NCBI RefSeq assembly: GCF_945836005.1
Contig: NZ_OX241534.1
Location: 1,660,275-1,724,274 of the forward strand
Direction of reading: 5' to 3'
Length of the DNA: 64,000 bases
Source: Candidatus Nitrosacidococcus sp. I8
GTDB taxonomy: Bacteria > Pseudomonadota > Gammaproteobacteria > Nitrosococcales > Nitrosococcaceae
The notes under the pieces were generated by a model. The model made no database searches. It saw only the letters and a list, made by a program, of their open reading frames with translations, and had not been told where the DNA came from. Below, piece by piece: positions 28,206 through 37,048 of the stretch (its first letter is position 1; every line of letters begins with the position of its first letter). The position numbers and the translations under genes were made by a program.

Positions 28206-29522
28206 ATGAATTTGACTGTTTTTGTCATTTTTTTCTTGCTTATTGCTATTAATGCACTTTATGTTGCAGCTGAATTTGCTATCGTAGGTGTTCGCCGTAG
28301 TCAAATTATACATCTTGCAGAAAAAGGAACACAGTTGGCAAAAGAGTTACTGCCTATTGTTAAAAATCCAGAACACCTTGATCGTTATATTGCTGCAAGT
28401 CAAGTAGGCATTACCCTCTCTAGTCTTATTCTAGGTGCTTATAGTCAAGCAACTGTAGGTAAGGATTTTGCTAATTTGCTTATAAAATTTAGTATTGATC
28501 CATTAGCTGCTCAGTCAGTATCGGCAATTACCATTCTCATTCTTCTGACTGGGTTGCAAGTAGTGCTTGGAGAGTTGTTACCTAAATCCCTTGCATTGCA
28601 ATATCCTGTGCAGTTTGCACTTTATACTTACATACCTATGCACTGGTCGTTAAAGACTTATGGTGCTTTTATCACACTACTTAATAATAGTGGAGTGATA
28701 TTACTTCGATTTTTGGGATTTAAGTATTTACGACAACAGCATATCCATTCTTCTAAAGAGATTGATCTGCTGATTACAGAAAGTAGAGAGGCTGGTCTAT
28801 TTAAACTCCACGAACAACAGAGATTACATCAAGCTCTTTCTTTAAGTCAGAAGACTGCAAGGCAATTAATGATTCCTCGGCGTTTCGTAGCTACTATAGA
28901 TGAGCAAACTCCCCCGAATCAGCTTTGCCAGCTTGTTACTCAATCTCCATTTTCTAGTCTACCCGTCCATAGTAGTGAATCAGATAATATGATCGGTCTT
29001 ATCTATATTAAAGATATTACAGCCCACTATATAGCCCATCAGGAATTACCTACAGTTCATAGAGTAATGAAACCAGCTGTCAATGTGCTTGATAAAATTA
29101 CTGGCGATCGGCTATTGACTATTATGCGCCAACAAAGTGCGCGTAAACTCATTGTGATAGACGAATATGGGGTTATGCAAGGCTTAGTCACTTTGGATGA
29201 TATCTTGATTACCTTAACTAAAGGAATGAGGAGGAAATCCAAAGAGAAATATTCTCAACCAGAATATCTCTCAGATGGATGGATACGCTTACCTGGTACA
29301 CTTAGTATAGAGGAGATGATGCTTTGGGTGGGTATTTCTTGGAGTAGTAGCCAAGCAAATACGGTAGCAGGTCATATTATTTCTATTCTAGAGAGAATTC
29401 CCAATCCTAGTGAACGTATTATAATTGAAGGAGTTGAAGTTGAAATTGAAGAGCTTGATGGGCCTATTATTCAATCTATTTTAGTTAAAGTATTAGCTCT
29501 ATCAGAAAAGAAAAAAACATAA
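28206..29522 (+). CDS. CNNM/CorC-type membrane protein with CBS domains (first copy)
   Basis: 438 residues of the hemolysin-related HlyC/CorC family. The N-terminal DUF21 membrane domain (about 1-190) has AAEFAIVGVRRSQI and ITLSSLILGAYSQ and ends near HSSKEIDLLITESREAG. A CBS pair (about 205-345, with LMIPRRFVATI and VIDEYGVMQGLVTLDDIL) and a C-terminal CorC_HlyC domain follow. Proteins of this type are linked to magnesium or cobalt export. The next gene is a paralogue 18 bases on, so the two may act together. Confidence 0.88.
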   Translation: MNLTVFVIFFLLIAINALYVAAEFAIVGVRRSQIIHLAEKGTQLAKELLPIVKNPEHLDRYIAASQVGITLSSLILGAYSQATVGKDFANLLIKFSIDPLAAQSVSAITILILLTGLQVVLGELLPKSLALQYPVQFALYTYIPMHWSLKTYGAFITLLNNSGVILLRFLGFKYLRQQHIHSSKEIDLLITESREAGLFKLHEQQRLHQALSLSQKTARQLMIPRRFVATIDEQTPPNQLCQLVTQSPFSSLPVHSSESDNMIGLIYIKDITAHYIAHQELPTVHRVMKPAVNVLDKITGDRLLTIMRQQSARKLIVIDEYGVMQGLVTLDDILITLTKGMRRKSKEKYSQPEYLSDGWIRLPGTLSIEEMMLWVGISWSSSQANTVAGHIISILERIPNPSERIIIEGVEVEIEELDGPIIQSILVKVLALSEKKKT

Positions 29523-29540
29523 TTTTATAATTAAATTCAT

Positions 29541-30848
29541 TTGTTTATTTCAATTCTTAGTATCTTATTTCTTATTCTCCTAAATGGGTTTTTTGTAGCT
29601 GCTGAATTTGCGATTATCAGTGTGCCACGAGCAGCAATAGAGAACCAGTCTGCAGCAAATAACCCCCATGCCCTACAAATACAAAATATTCTTAAAGATC
29701 CCATCCAACAAGATTATTATTTTGCCACTGCCCAATTAGGAATAACCCTAGCAAGTTTAGGGCTAGGCATGTATGGTGAGCATAAAATTGCTCATAGGCT
29801 TGCCATGTGGTTTGAGCATTTTGAAGTTTTTTACTGGATAACACCTCATACCGTTGCAAGTATTCTAGCAATCGCTATTCTTACTTATTTTCATATTGTT
29901 CTAGGAGAAATTATCCCAAAAACCCTTACTTTAATTAATTCAGAGGCAATTGCTCTTTGGATTATTCGACCAATGAGAACGGCTCAATTTATCTTCTATC
30001 CCCTCGTAATTGTACTCAATAGGCTAGGTAATTTAATTTTAAAGAGAATAGGTGTTAATCGGCATCTTGCAAGTAGTCACTACTATACGCCTGAGGAAAT
30101 ACAACTCATTGTAGAGGAGAGTCAGAAAAGTGGCACTATAAACGAAGAAGCAGGACAGATGGTGCATGAATTACTTGAACTTGGTGAATTTACTGCCGAA
30201 GAGGTTATGACCCCTCGGGTACATATTACTGGAATTTCTCTTGATGCTACTGTAGAGGAATTAGCAACTATTGTTTATCAATCTCAACATACTCGCTATC
30301 CGGTATATGAGGAAACCTTAGATCAAATTCTTGGCTTTATTCATATTAAAGATATACTTCATTTATTATGCACCCATACTATTATCGAACAGCAAAATAT
30401 TCATCCTTTATCCTTTATTCCAGAGACAGCTACTGTAGATAGTATTTTAGCTGCTATGCGTCGTGCTCATACCCATATGGTAGTGATCATTGATGAATAC
30501 GGGGGTACTTCAGGGCTTGTAACCATTGAGGATCTTTGTGAAGAAATTGTAGGAGATATTGAGAAAGAAGAAGATGAAGCTATTCCTTTCCCAGATTCTC
30601 AAGATAGTTTACTTATCCCTGGTATTTGGCGACTTGATAAAGTAAGTGAAGCCTTAGGGTTAGATGATGAAGCACTTGATCATGAAGAGGTAGATACTTT
30701 AGGTGGGCTTGTACTTCATTTATTGGGCCGTGAACCTATTATCAATGATACCGTAATTTATAGAGGCATCCACATTAAAGTAAGTGCATTAGAAGGTCGT
30801 GGAGTAAAATGGTGTGTACTTACCCCAACACAAAACGATAAGAGTTAA
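29541..30848 (+). CDS. CNNM/CorC-type membrane protein with CBS domains (second copy)
   Basis: 435 residues, a paralogue of the gene just upstream and with the same domain order: DUF21 membrane domain (AAEFAIISVPRAAI, ITLASLGLGMYGEH, VLGEIIPKTLTL), a CBS pair with the typical EEVMTPR and VVIIDEYGGTSGLVTIEDLCEEIVGDI, and the CorC_HlyC domain (DTLGGLVLHLLGREP). It keeps the classical family motifs better than the first copy. The start is TTG, 18 bases after the upstream stop. Metal ion transport is inferred from the family. Confidence 0.9.
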   Translation: MFISILSILFLILLNGFFVAAEFAIISVPRAAIENQSAANNPHALQIQNILKDPIQQDYYFATAQLGITLASLGLGMYGEHKIAHRLAMWFEHFEVFYWITPHTVASILAIAILTYFHIVLGEIIPKTLTLINSEAIALWIIRPMRTAQFIFYPLVIVLNRLGNLILKRIGVNRHLASSHYYTPEEIQLIVEESQKSGTINEEAGQMVHELLELGEFTAEEVMTPRVHITGISLDATVEELATIVYQSQHTRYPVYEETLDQILGFIHIKDILHLLCTHTIIEQQNIHPLSFIPETATVDSILAAMRRAHTHMVVIIDEYGGTSGLVTIEDLCEEIVGDIEKEEDEAIPFPDSQDSLLIPGIWRLDKVSEALGLDDEALDHEEVDTLGGLVLHLLGREPIINDTVIYRGIHIKVSALEGRGVKWCVLTPTQNDKS

Positions 30849-30875
30849 ACTACCTCTTTAGATAAAAAGTCTTTC

Positions 30876-31280
30876 TTATAACTCTAATTCTAATTCTCTA
30901 TAAGCTCCCTGTTGGAATTTAAAGCATCGCATTTCAAGTACACCTTTAATATTCAAAGAAATAATAAAATAAAGTACTTTAGAATAAGCTGTCTGAATAG
31001 TATCACTTTTTGATGGTAGCGGTGGAGAATGTGGATGAGAGTGATAAATACCAAATAAGGACTCGCCTTGCTCCCGGATCTGTTTCATAGCTCTAATCTG
31101 AATTTCTGGATTTAACAAAAATTGGGTATCAGGATGGGAAGCGATATTCTCAACTTGGTAACATCGAGTAGGTATACCATCTGCAGCACTAATTAATCCG
31201 CAGATCTCTTGTTGGGAACTGGCTTGTGCTTGAGCTAATAGCTGATTAACAATAGTTCTAGGAATTGTAATTCTTTCCAT
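30876..31280 (-). CDS. JAMM/Mov34-family metalloprotease (M67)
   Basis: 134 residues. The JAMM zinc motif is complete: an upstream Glu in EICGLIS (about 22), HSHPHSPPLPSKSD (about 80-93) giving HxH...D. Bacterial M67 proteins of this size release sulfur-carrier proteins from C-terminal extensions, or cut isopeptide-like bonds. The neighbour is an E1-like MoeB/ThiF adenylyltransferase, a partner often seen in sulfur transfer to thiamine, molybdopterin or cysteine. No ubiquitin-like carrier gene is seen in the window. Confidence 0.88.
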   Translation of the reverse strand: MERITIPRTIVNQLLAQAQASSQQEICGLISAADGIPTRCYQVENIASHPDTQFLLNPEIQIRAMKQIREQGESLFGIYHSHPHSPPLPSKSDTIQTAYSKVLYFIISLNIKGVLEMRCFKFQQGAYRELELEL

Positions 31281-31303
31281 AAAATATAAACGATTAAATG
31301 AGC

Positions 31304-32047
31304 TTAACTACATACAGAACATTCTAGATCTTTAGGAATAGACATCTCTTGCCAGCTCATATTCATTGCATCAATGAGAAGTAGTCGATTATATTGTTTT
31401 TTTCCTAAATTAAGTAGTAACCTAAGCGTTTCTGCTGCTTGAATACTACCAATAATACCTAGCAAAGGACTAAATACGCCACTTTGAGCACAGGTTTCTT
31501 CTTCCTCTTGAGCAATTTCATTATATAAACAATGATAGCAAGCACTATCTTGCTGACGGCTATCAAAAATCGCTACTTGTCCTTGGGTACGGATAGCTGA
31601 TCCAGATATAAATGGTTTGCCTAGGCGTACACAGGAAACATTTAAATCGAATCGGGTTGCAAAATTATCGCTTCCATCAATAACAATATCTACCTGCTCA
31701 ACAATTTTTTCATGCTCTTTACTTGTAAAATAAGCCGGAATTATTTCTATCTGTATCTCAGGATTGAGTGCTAGCATGCGATTTTTTGCTGAATCTACCT
31801 TATTTGTTCCAACAGTTTGGGTGCTATGAATAATTTGTCGCTGTAAATTAGAAAGCTCCACTTGGTCCGAATCAACTAAAATAATTTTTCCAACCCCAGA
31901 TCCAGCAAGATATAAAGCAATGGGCGATCCTAAACCACCTACGCCTACCAATAGGGCTTTTGATTTCAAAAGTTTTTCTTGACCTTTAATATCAATTTGA
32001 GGCAGTAAAATATGCCGGCTATAGCGAAGTAACTGCTGATCATTCAT
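31304..32047 (-). CDS. moeB: MoeB/ThiF-family adenylyltransferase
   Basis: 247 residues, E1-like enzyme that adenylates the C-terminal Gly of a sulfur-carrier protein such as MoaD or ThiS. The nucleotide-binding loop is GVGGLGSPIALYLAGSGVG (about 35-53), followed by DSDQVELSNLQRQI and DGSDNFATRFDLN. Zinc cysteines are CYHC and the C-terminal CSVC, and the conserved Cys is in TCAQSGVFSPLLG. The order prmC-moeB is typical of gammaproteobacteria; moeB versus thiF cannot be decided by sequence alone. Confidence 0.88.
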   Translation of the reverse strand: MNDQQLLRYSRHILLPQIDIKGQEKLLKSKALLVGVGGLGSPIALYLAGSGVGKIILVDSDQVELSNLQRQIIHSTQTVGTNKVDSAKNRMLALNPEIQIEIIPAYFTSKEHEKIVEQVDIVIDGSDNFATRFDLNVSCVRLGKPFISGSAIRTQGQVAIFDSRQQDSACYHCLYNEIAQEEEETCAQSGVFSPLLGIIGSIQAAETLRLLLNLGKKQYNRLLLIDAMNMSWQEMSIPKDLECSVCS

Positions 32048-32098
32048 ATTTTTCTAAGTGTATCTTAATATCTTCATAGGATAGTCACCTCGGGTGTT

Positions 32099-32965
32099 TT
32101 ATGGATACCACTGACCAATAATAACTCTAGGTTGTCCTGCTAAATCTTGGAAATCTATTACTTGCTGATAACCTAAATTTGTAAAAAATTTCACTAACTC
32201 TATGCCTTGATTATAGCCATGCTCAATCAGCAACCACCCTTCTGGGGCAAGATATTCTCTAGCTTTTTCTGCTATATGGTAAATTGTTTGTAGTCCTTTA
32301 TTATCTGCCACTAAAGCTTGGCGAGGTTCATACCACAATCCATCTAGAGTAAGATGAGGGTCTTCTTTATCAATATAAGGGGGATTACTAACAATTACTT
32401 CAAATATTTCTCCCTGAATAGGATTGAACCAATCTCCTTGCCTAAAAGTAATATTGCTTAATTTTAAGTTTTCTTTATTTATTTGCGCTATTTCTAGTGC
32501 TGGCATCGAAATATCTGTAGCAATAATTTGTGCTTGTGGGCACTCACTAGCAATTGCTAAAGCAATTGCTCCACTTCCTGTGCCTAAATCAGCAATTTTT
32601 AATGATCTGTTAGAAATTTTTTCTAGTGCAAAGCTTACTAAAAGTTCTGTTTCTGGACGTGGGATGAGGGTAGCTCGGTTTACTTTCAAAGTGAAAGACC
32701 AGAACCCTTGCTCTTCTAGGATATAAGCTAGAGGTTCATGGGATAAACGTCGCTGTATTACCTGTAATAGAAGTTTTTGCTGTGTTGACGTAAGTAATTG
32801 ATTAGGATAAGTGTAGAGATAGCTACGATTTTTCTGTAATACCCAGCTAATTAATCTTTCAGCTTCCAAATGACCGCATTCTAACTGGGTAAAATATTTT
32901 TTAGTTTCAGCAATGGCTATAGAGATGGAAAGATGAGATACAGTCAATAAATTTTTTTGATCCAA
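32099..32965 (-). CDS. prmC: Release factor glutamine methyltransferase
   Basis: 288 residues. It methylates the Gln of the GGQ motif of release factors. The catalytic NPPY is present in VSNPPYIDKEDP and the SAM-binding site is IADLGTGSGAIALAIA (about 123-138). An N-terminal helical domain precedes it. The common partner prfA is not adjacent; upstream is a divergent reductase gene. The start MDQKNLLTVSHL is acceptable, but the first residues are variable in the family. Confidence 0.95.
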   Translation of the reverse strand: MDQKNLLTVSHLSISIAIAETKKYFTQLECGHLEAERLISWVLQKNRSYLYTYPNQLLTSTQQKLLLQVIQRRLSHEPLAYILEEQGFWSFTLKVNRATLIPRPETELLVSFALEKISNRSLKIADLGTGSGAIALAIASECPQAQIIATDISMPALEIAQINKENLKLSNITFRQGDWFNPIQGEIFEVIVSNPPYIDKEDPHLTLDGLWYEPRQALVADNKGLQTIYHIAEKAREYLAPEGWLLIEHGYNQGIELVKFFTNLGYQQVIDFQDLAGQPRVIIGQWYP

Positions 32966-33117
32966 TATTTTTTATTTTCCCAGATGCTGCAGTTAAGTTA
33001 ATAACAAACTTAAGATTCGTTATACTTAGTAAAAATTTCAAAAAATTCCTTAAAAATAGTATTTTACTATTTATACTGAAAAACATTCGTAAAATAGCTT
33101 GGAGAATAATTACTTAA

Positions 33118-34089
33118 ATGAATAATAATACTATCTGTATAGTAGGGGGTACAGGGTTTGTCGGTCAGCACCTCACTTCTTATTTGGTAGAACAGGGCTA
33201 TAAAGTGCGTATTTTAACTCGGCACTCGCAACGCCATCGGAATATGCTCCTACTATCTGGTGTACAACTTAGAAAAGTGGATGTATATGATACCTCAGCA
33301 CTAAGTAATCAATTTTATGATTGCCACACTGTGATTAACCTCGCAGGTATTTTAAACGATGGTCTACAATCAGGTTATGGATATAATCATGTGCATGTCA
33401 CTTTACCAGAAAAAATTGGTCAAGCATGCCTTGAATCTGGGATTAAACGCTTATTGCATATGAGTACCCTGAATGCAGATAGTGATAAAGGAGAAAGTTA
33501 TTATTTGCGGAGTAAGGGTGAAGGAGAAACTCAACTTCAACATTTAGCAAGGCAAGGACTACAGGTAGCTATTTTTCGCCCTTCTGTTATTTTTGGTCCT
33601 GGCGATCATTTTTTTAATCAGCTTGCTACCCTGTTAACCTATATTCCTTTTGTTTTTCCTCTAGCTTGTGCTAATGCTACTTTTTCTCCTATTTATATCG
33701 GAGATATAGTACGAGCTATTTATTTTGTACTTACAGAAAAGCCTGAACTAGATTCGCCCTATGAATTATGTGGTCCTAATACTTATACCTTACAGCAACT
33801 TGTAGCGTATACTGCTCAAACTATAGGTGTAAAAAGAAAAATTATTCCTCTTTCTGATAAGTGGAGCTTAAAGCAAGCAGCGATTTTAGAGCGATTTCCT
33901 AAAAAACTCTTTTCTAAAGATAATTACGCTACACTACAAGTACCTAGCATTTGTCATCAAAATAGGCTAGCTGAATTAGAAATTACTCCTACTCCGGTTG
34001 AAGCAATAGTACCTAAGTATTTAGCACGCCAAGATCAAAGAGAGAATTATTTTAGATTTCGCCAGCAAGCACAGCGTAGTCAGTCATAA
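33118..34089 (+). CDS. NDUFA9-like atypical SDR (NAD-dependent epimerase family)
   Basis: 323 residues. The nucleotide-binding motif is IVGGTGFVGQHLTSYL at the N-terminus; YLRSKGEGE (about 143) holds YxxxK, and FRPSVIFGPGDHFFNQLATLL is typical of the NDUFA9-like group. Such proteins are relatives of a mitochondrial complex I accessory subunit; in bacteria they are often next to cca. Substrate is not known. It lies 13 bases before cca, suggesting co-transcription. Confidence 0.88.
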   Translation: MNNNTICIVGGTGFVGQHLTSYLVEQGYKVRILTRHSQRHRNMLLLSGVQLRKVDVYDTSALSNQFYDCHTVINLAGILNDGLQSGYGYNHVHVTLPEKIGQACLESGIKRLLHMSTLNADSDKGESYYLRSKGEGETQLQHLARQGLQVAIFRPSVIFGPGDHFFNQLATLLTYIPFVFPLACANATFSPIYIGDIVRAIYFVLTEKPELDSPYELCGPNTYTLQQLVAYTAQTIGVKRKIIPLSDKWSLKQAAILERFPKKLFSKDNYATLQVPSICHQNRLAELEITPTPVEAIVPKYLARQDQRENYFRFRQQAQRSQS

Positions 34090-34101
34090 TTAAATAAATT
34101 T

Positions 34102-35304
34102 TTGAAAATTTATCTGGTAGGTGGTGCAGTACGGGATAAGTTACTTGGGTATCCTATAAAGGAGCGTGATTACGTAATTGTAGGTGCTACTCCTGAGAAG
34201 CTTACAGCTCAAGGATTTATTCCTGTAGGAAAAGATTTTCCCGTATTTCTCCACCCAGAGACTAAAGAGGAATACGCATTAGCGCGTACTGAGCGTAAAA
34301 CAAAACCTGGCTATAAAGGATTTCAGGTTTATGCTTCTCCTGAAATCACTTTAGAAGAAGATTTACAACGCCGTGATTTAACCATTAATGCTATTGCTCA
34401 AGATGAAAATGGCACATTAATTGATCCTTTCGGTGGACAAAGAGATTTAAAAAATAGAATATTACGCCATACATCTCTAGCGTTTATTGAAGATCCGGTA
34501 CGGATTTTGCGTGTTGCACGATTTGCTGCTCGATTTAATTTTGCTGTTGCTTCCGAAACTTTAGATCTCATGAGACAAATGGTAACCAATGGGGAAGTTG
34601 ATCATTTAATCTCTGAGCGGGTTTGGAAAGAACTTGAACGTGCTCTGCAAGAGAAATACCCTCAAAACTTTTTTAAAATTTTAAGATCATGTGATGCTCT
34701 AGCAAAAATATTTCCAGAAATTGAATCTTTATTCAATATCTCTATTAAGAGGAATACAAGTGCAGAGAGTAATATGGGAGAATATATTTTATCCCTTTTA
34801 AAAGCTGCTGCTATTTTAGACTTCGATACTCAAATCCAATTTGCACTTTTAACCCATATTTTTGGCAAAAATAATTTATATAGTAGATCATCTACTGATC
34901 AAGATAAGTTACTTATTTCTGCCTTGTGTAATCGATTACGAATCCCAAATATCTATCAAGAATTCTCAGTTTTAGTTGCTCGTTATTATCCCCAACTCAA
35001 CCAACCTCACCATCTATCTGCTAAAGAGCTTCTCATCTTGCTACAAGATTTGGATGCCTTTCGCCGCTCAGATCGGTTTGAGAAGTTTCTATTGGTTTGT
35101 AACTTTATATATGAAAAGCAAAGAAATAATTATTGCCGTCATACACAAATATTAAAATCTGCTTATCAGGCAACGGCAAAAGTAAATATACAACAAATTA
35201 TAGCCGATGGTTTTAAAGGAAAAGCAATTGGGGAGCAATTATACTGTCAGCGTATTAATGCTATTAACCAACTAGAATTACAAGATATTACTAATCAGGT
35301 GTGA
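34102..35304 (+). CDS. cca: CCA tRNA nucleotidyltransferase with a degenerate HD domain
   Basis: 400 residues, like E. coli Cca (412). Adds or repairs the CCA end of tRNAs. The nucleotidyltransferase domain has VGGAVRDKLLG (6-16), ERDYVIVG (21-28, with Glu where E. coli has the first Asp), RRDLTINAIA (90-99) and EDPVRILRVARFAARF. The C-terminal HD phosphohydrolase domain is eroded: the HD pair reads H252-I253 in THIFGK, the earlier His is replaced (MGEYIL), and the HHGHG segment is missing. So tRNA 2',3'-cyclic phosphodiesterase and phosphatase activity is probably absent. The start is a TTG. Confidence 0.93.
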   Translation: MKIYLVGGAVRDKLLGYPIKERDYVIVGATPEKLTAQGFIPVGKDFPVFLHPETKEEYALARTERKTKPGYKGFQVYASPEITLEEDLQRRDLTINAIAQDENGTLIDPFGGQRDLKNRILRHTSLAFIEDPVRILRVARFAARFNFAVASETLDLMRQMVTNGEVDHLISERVWKELERALQEKYPQNFFKILRSCDALAKIFPEIESLFNISIKRNTSAESNMGEYILSLLKAAAILDFDTQIQFALLTHIFGKNNLYSRSSTDQDKLLISALCNRLRIPNIYQEFSVLVARYYPQLNQPHHLSAKELLILLQDLDAFRRSDRFEKFLLVCNFIYEKQRNNYCRHTQILKSAYQATAKVNIQQIIADGFKGKAIGEQLYCQRINAINQLELQDITNQV

Positions 35305-36307
35305 TAGATTTTTGCCGAATCCATTGTTTAATTTTTTGTTTCACTCCTATTTTCTCTAGTGTATCTCCAATTAATCTGGATAGATCATCGATCAATTGGT
35401 GAGTAGAGAATAATAATTGATTTATAAGCGTTTTTTTCATAATCCAAAGATTAGCACAGTCTATTTGATGGGTTGCAAATCGGGCTTTTTGCCCTGTTGA
35501 TTTATCGCCTCCCCCTTCAGTAAAATCAAACCACTGATAATGACCTTGCTCTTGAAGGTGTAATAGCACAAGCCATAGTAATATGGTGCCAGGAGAGAGA
35601 TGATTCAGTGGATGATCATTAATATATCCCAGATTCTGATATAGAACTACCCCATCAACAATGGGACAATAAAGATAAGCAAGTGGATTATTTTTGTCAT
35701 CAAAAATAATATAACCAAGGACAGTACCTTGTGTACTATCTTTTAGCATGGCGTCATAAAATTGTTTATCCTCAGGGAGCCCGGAATCAAATAAATTTTC
35801 TTGATAAGTCTTTTTAGAAATAATTCGTGCAATAGGATAGAACTCGATTAATTCTGCTGTAGTACGATACTCACGCCAATTTATTTTGCCTCCACAAACA
35901 TCGGCAAATTTCCGTTCTTTGCGCCGGAGTGTGGAACGAGTTTTATTTGAGAAATGATTTATGTACTTATCTGTACCGAGCTTTAAATCTACAAAACAAC
36001 GCTGATAGGTATCTGCAGTATATATAAGATAGTCTGAAATGTTAGTTAGCTTAGTTGGTATTTGCTGAACAGGTAAAGATCGAAACAAAGATGGACGACC
36101 GCCATCACTTTTAACTAGTGTAATAACTTCATTGAGGGTAAACCCGTTTTTATGAAGAATAATCCAAGATGAATGATAATGATAAGCCCATAATAAAAGC
36201 TTTTTACGATAAAGAATTAAATCTCCTAAACGAAATGAAAGTAAAACTTCCTTTTCACTTCTAGATAAATGCTGCAGATCAGAGCTATTTATTTCTTTAG
36301 AATTCAT
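35291..36307 (-). CDS. GNAT acetyltransferase of the FemAB/CelD-like group
   Basis: 338 residues. The middle to C-terminal part (about 125-290, with KTRSTLRRKERKF, GYIIFDDKNNPLAYLYCP, and HLSPGTILLWLVLLHLQEQG followed by WFDFTEGGGDKSTGQKARFA) matches the Acetyltransf_6 (BcsL/CelD-type) domain used in polysaccharide modification. The acceptor is unknown. No capsule or cellulose genes are nearby. It converges with cca and overlaps its end by 14 bases. Confidence 0.75.
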   Translation of the reverse strand: MNSKEINSSDLQHLSRSEKEVLLSFRLGDLILYRKKLLLWAYHYHSSWIILHKNGFTLNEVITLVKSDGGRPSLFRSLPVQQIPTKLTNISDYLIYTADTYQRCFVDLKLGTDKYINHFSNKTRSTLRRKERKFADVCGGKINWREYRTTAELIEFYPIARIISKKTYQENLFDSGLPEDKQFYDAMLKDSTQGTVLGYIIFDDKNNPLAYLYCPIVDGVVLYQNLGYINDHPLNHLSPGTILLWLVLLHLQEQGHYQWFDFTEGGGDKSTGQKARFATHQIDCANLWIMKKTLINQLLFSTHQLIDDLSRLIGDTLEKIGVKQKIKQWIRQKSITPD

Positions 36308-36827
36308 TTTCTGCTTATTACATTAGTAATATAACCAAAGAATAATAAAATAGATAGTTAGATATTACTTATTTACAAAACTATCTATATAGCTATAATA
36401 GCTAGTGTTGTCAAAGGGTAGAATTTATCAATTCATTAAGGGTTCTACAGGTTTATCAGGGTTTGTAACCACATAAATTTATTTAATAGCTAACCCTACA
36501 TCCAAGTAGAAGTAATTAATTTTACTACCTGCACAGTATCTCTAGTTTTCTGTTTAAGACAGTACACGCTAAGTTAATGCTAAAAATTAACTTTAATCTG
36601 CTAATTAGCATAGCTACTTGATTAAAAATGAATTCCTATAAATCATCCTACCTATACTCATGCTAAGTATAATAAATCCCCTTAGGATTTCATAGGATCT
36701 GCTATATATGGCTTCTAAAATATCTATCAATTAAAAGATATATTATTTTTACATTTTTATTATTTAATAATAAACTATAACTATATTGGGAATTTGAGAT
36801 GGTACTAGTAAATCTTAGTAACTTGTA
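36308..36827. other. Gene-poor gap between the acetyltransferase and tRNA-Ser
   Basis: About 520 AT-rich bases with stops in all frames. Small hairpins can be drawn, for example AAGTTAAT/ATTAACTT at about 36572-36594, but no gene, RNA family or repeat is recognised. Confidence 0.5.
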
Positions 36828-36917
36828 TGGCGGAGAGGGAGGGGTTCGAACCCTCGATACGTGTTAGCGTATACACACTTTCCAGGCGTGCGCCTTCGAC
36901 CGCTCGGCCACCTCTCC
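36828..36917 (-). tRNA. tRNA-Ser (anticodon GGA), CCA encoded
   Basis: Read on the minus strand the sequence starts GGAGAGGTGGCCGAGCGG and ends in GTTCGAACCCTCCCTCTCCGCCA-like form. The acceptor stem GGAGAGG pairs with CCTCTCC, a G discriminator and encoded CCA follow. The anticodon loop is CTGGAAA, giving GGA. A long variable arm fits a class II tRNA-Ser. Confidence 0.97.
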
Positions 36918-36945
36918 TAATACGATAATCATACTCAAACCCTGA

Positions 36946-36974
36946 AGCATAACCTAGAATTGCCAATGGTGCAA
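36946..36974 (-). promoter_or_regulatory. Probable sigma70 promoter of tRNA-Ser
   Basis: On the minus strand TTGCAC (36969-36974) and TATGCT (36946-36951) are separated by exactly 17 bases, 28 bases upstream of the tRNA 5' end. Match to consensus is 4/6 for each box. Confidence 0.5.
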
Positions 36975-37048
36975 TTTATTATTTACATATTTGTCGTTTA
37001 CTTATTCATATTTTCTTAAACAATTTTTAAAAATATAAATAACTCTCC

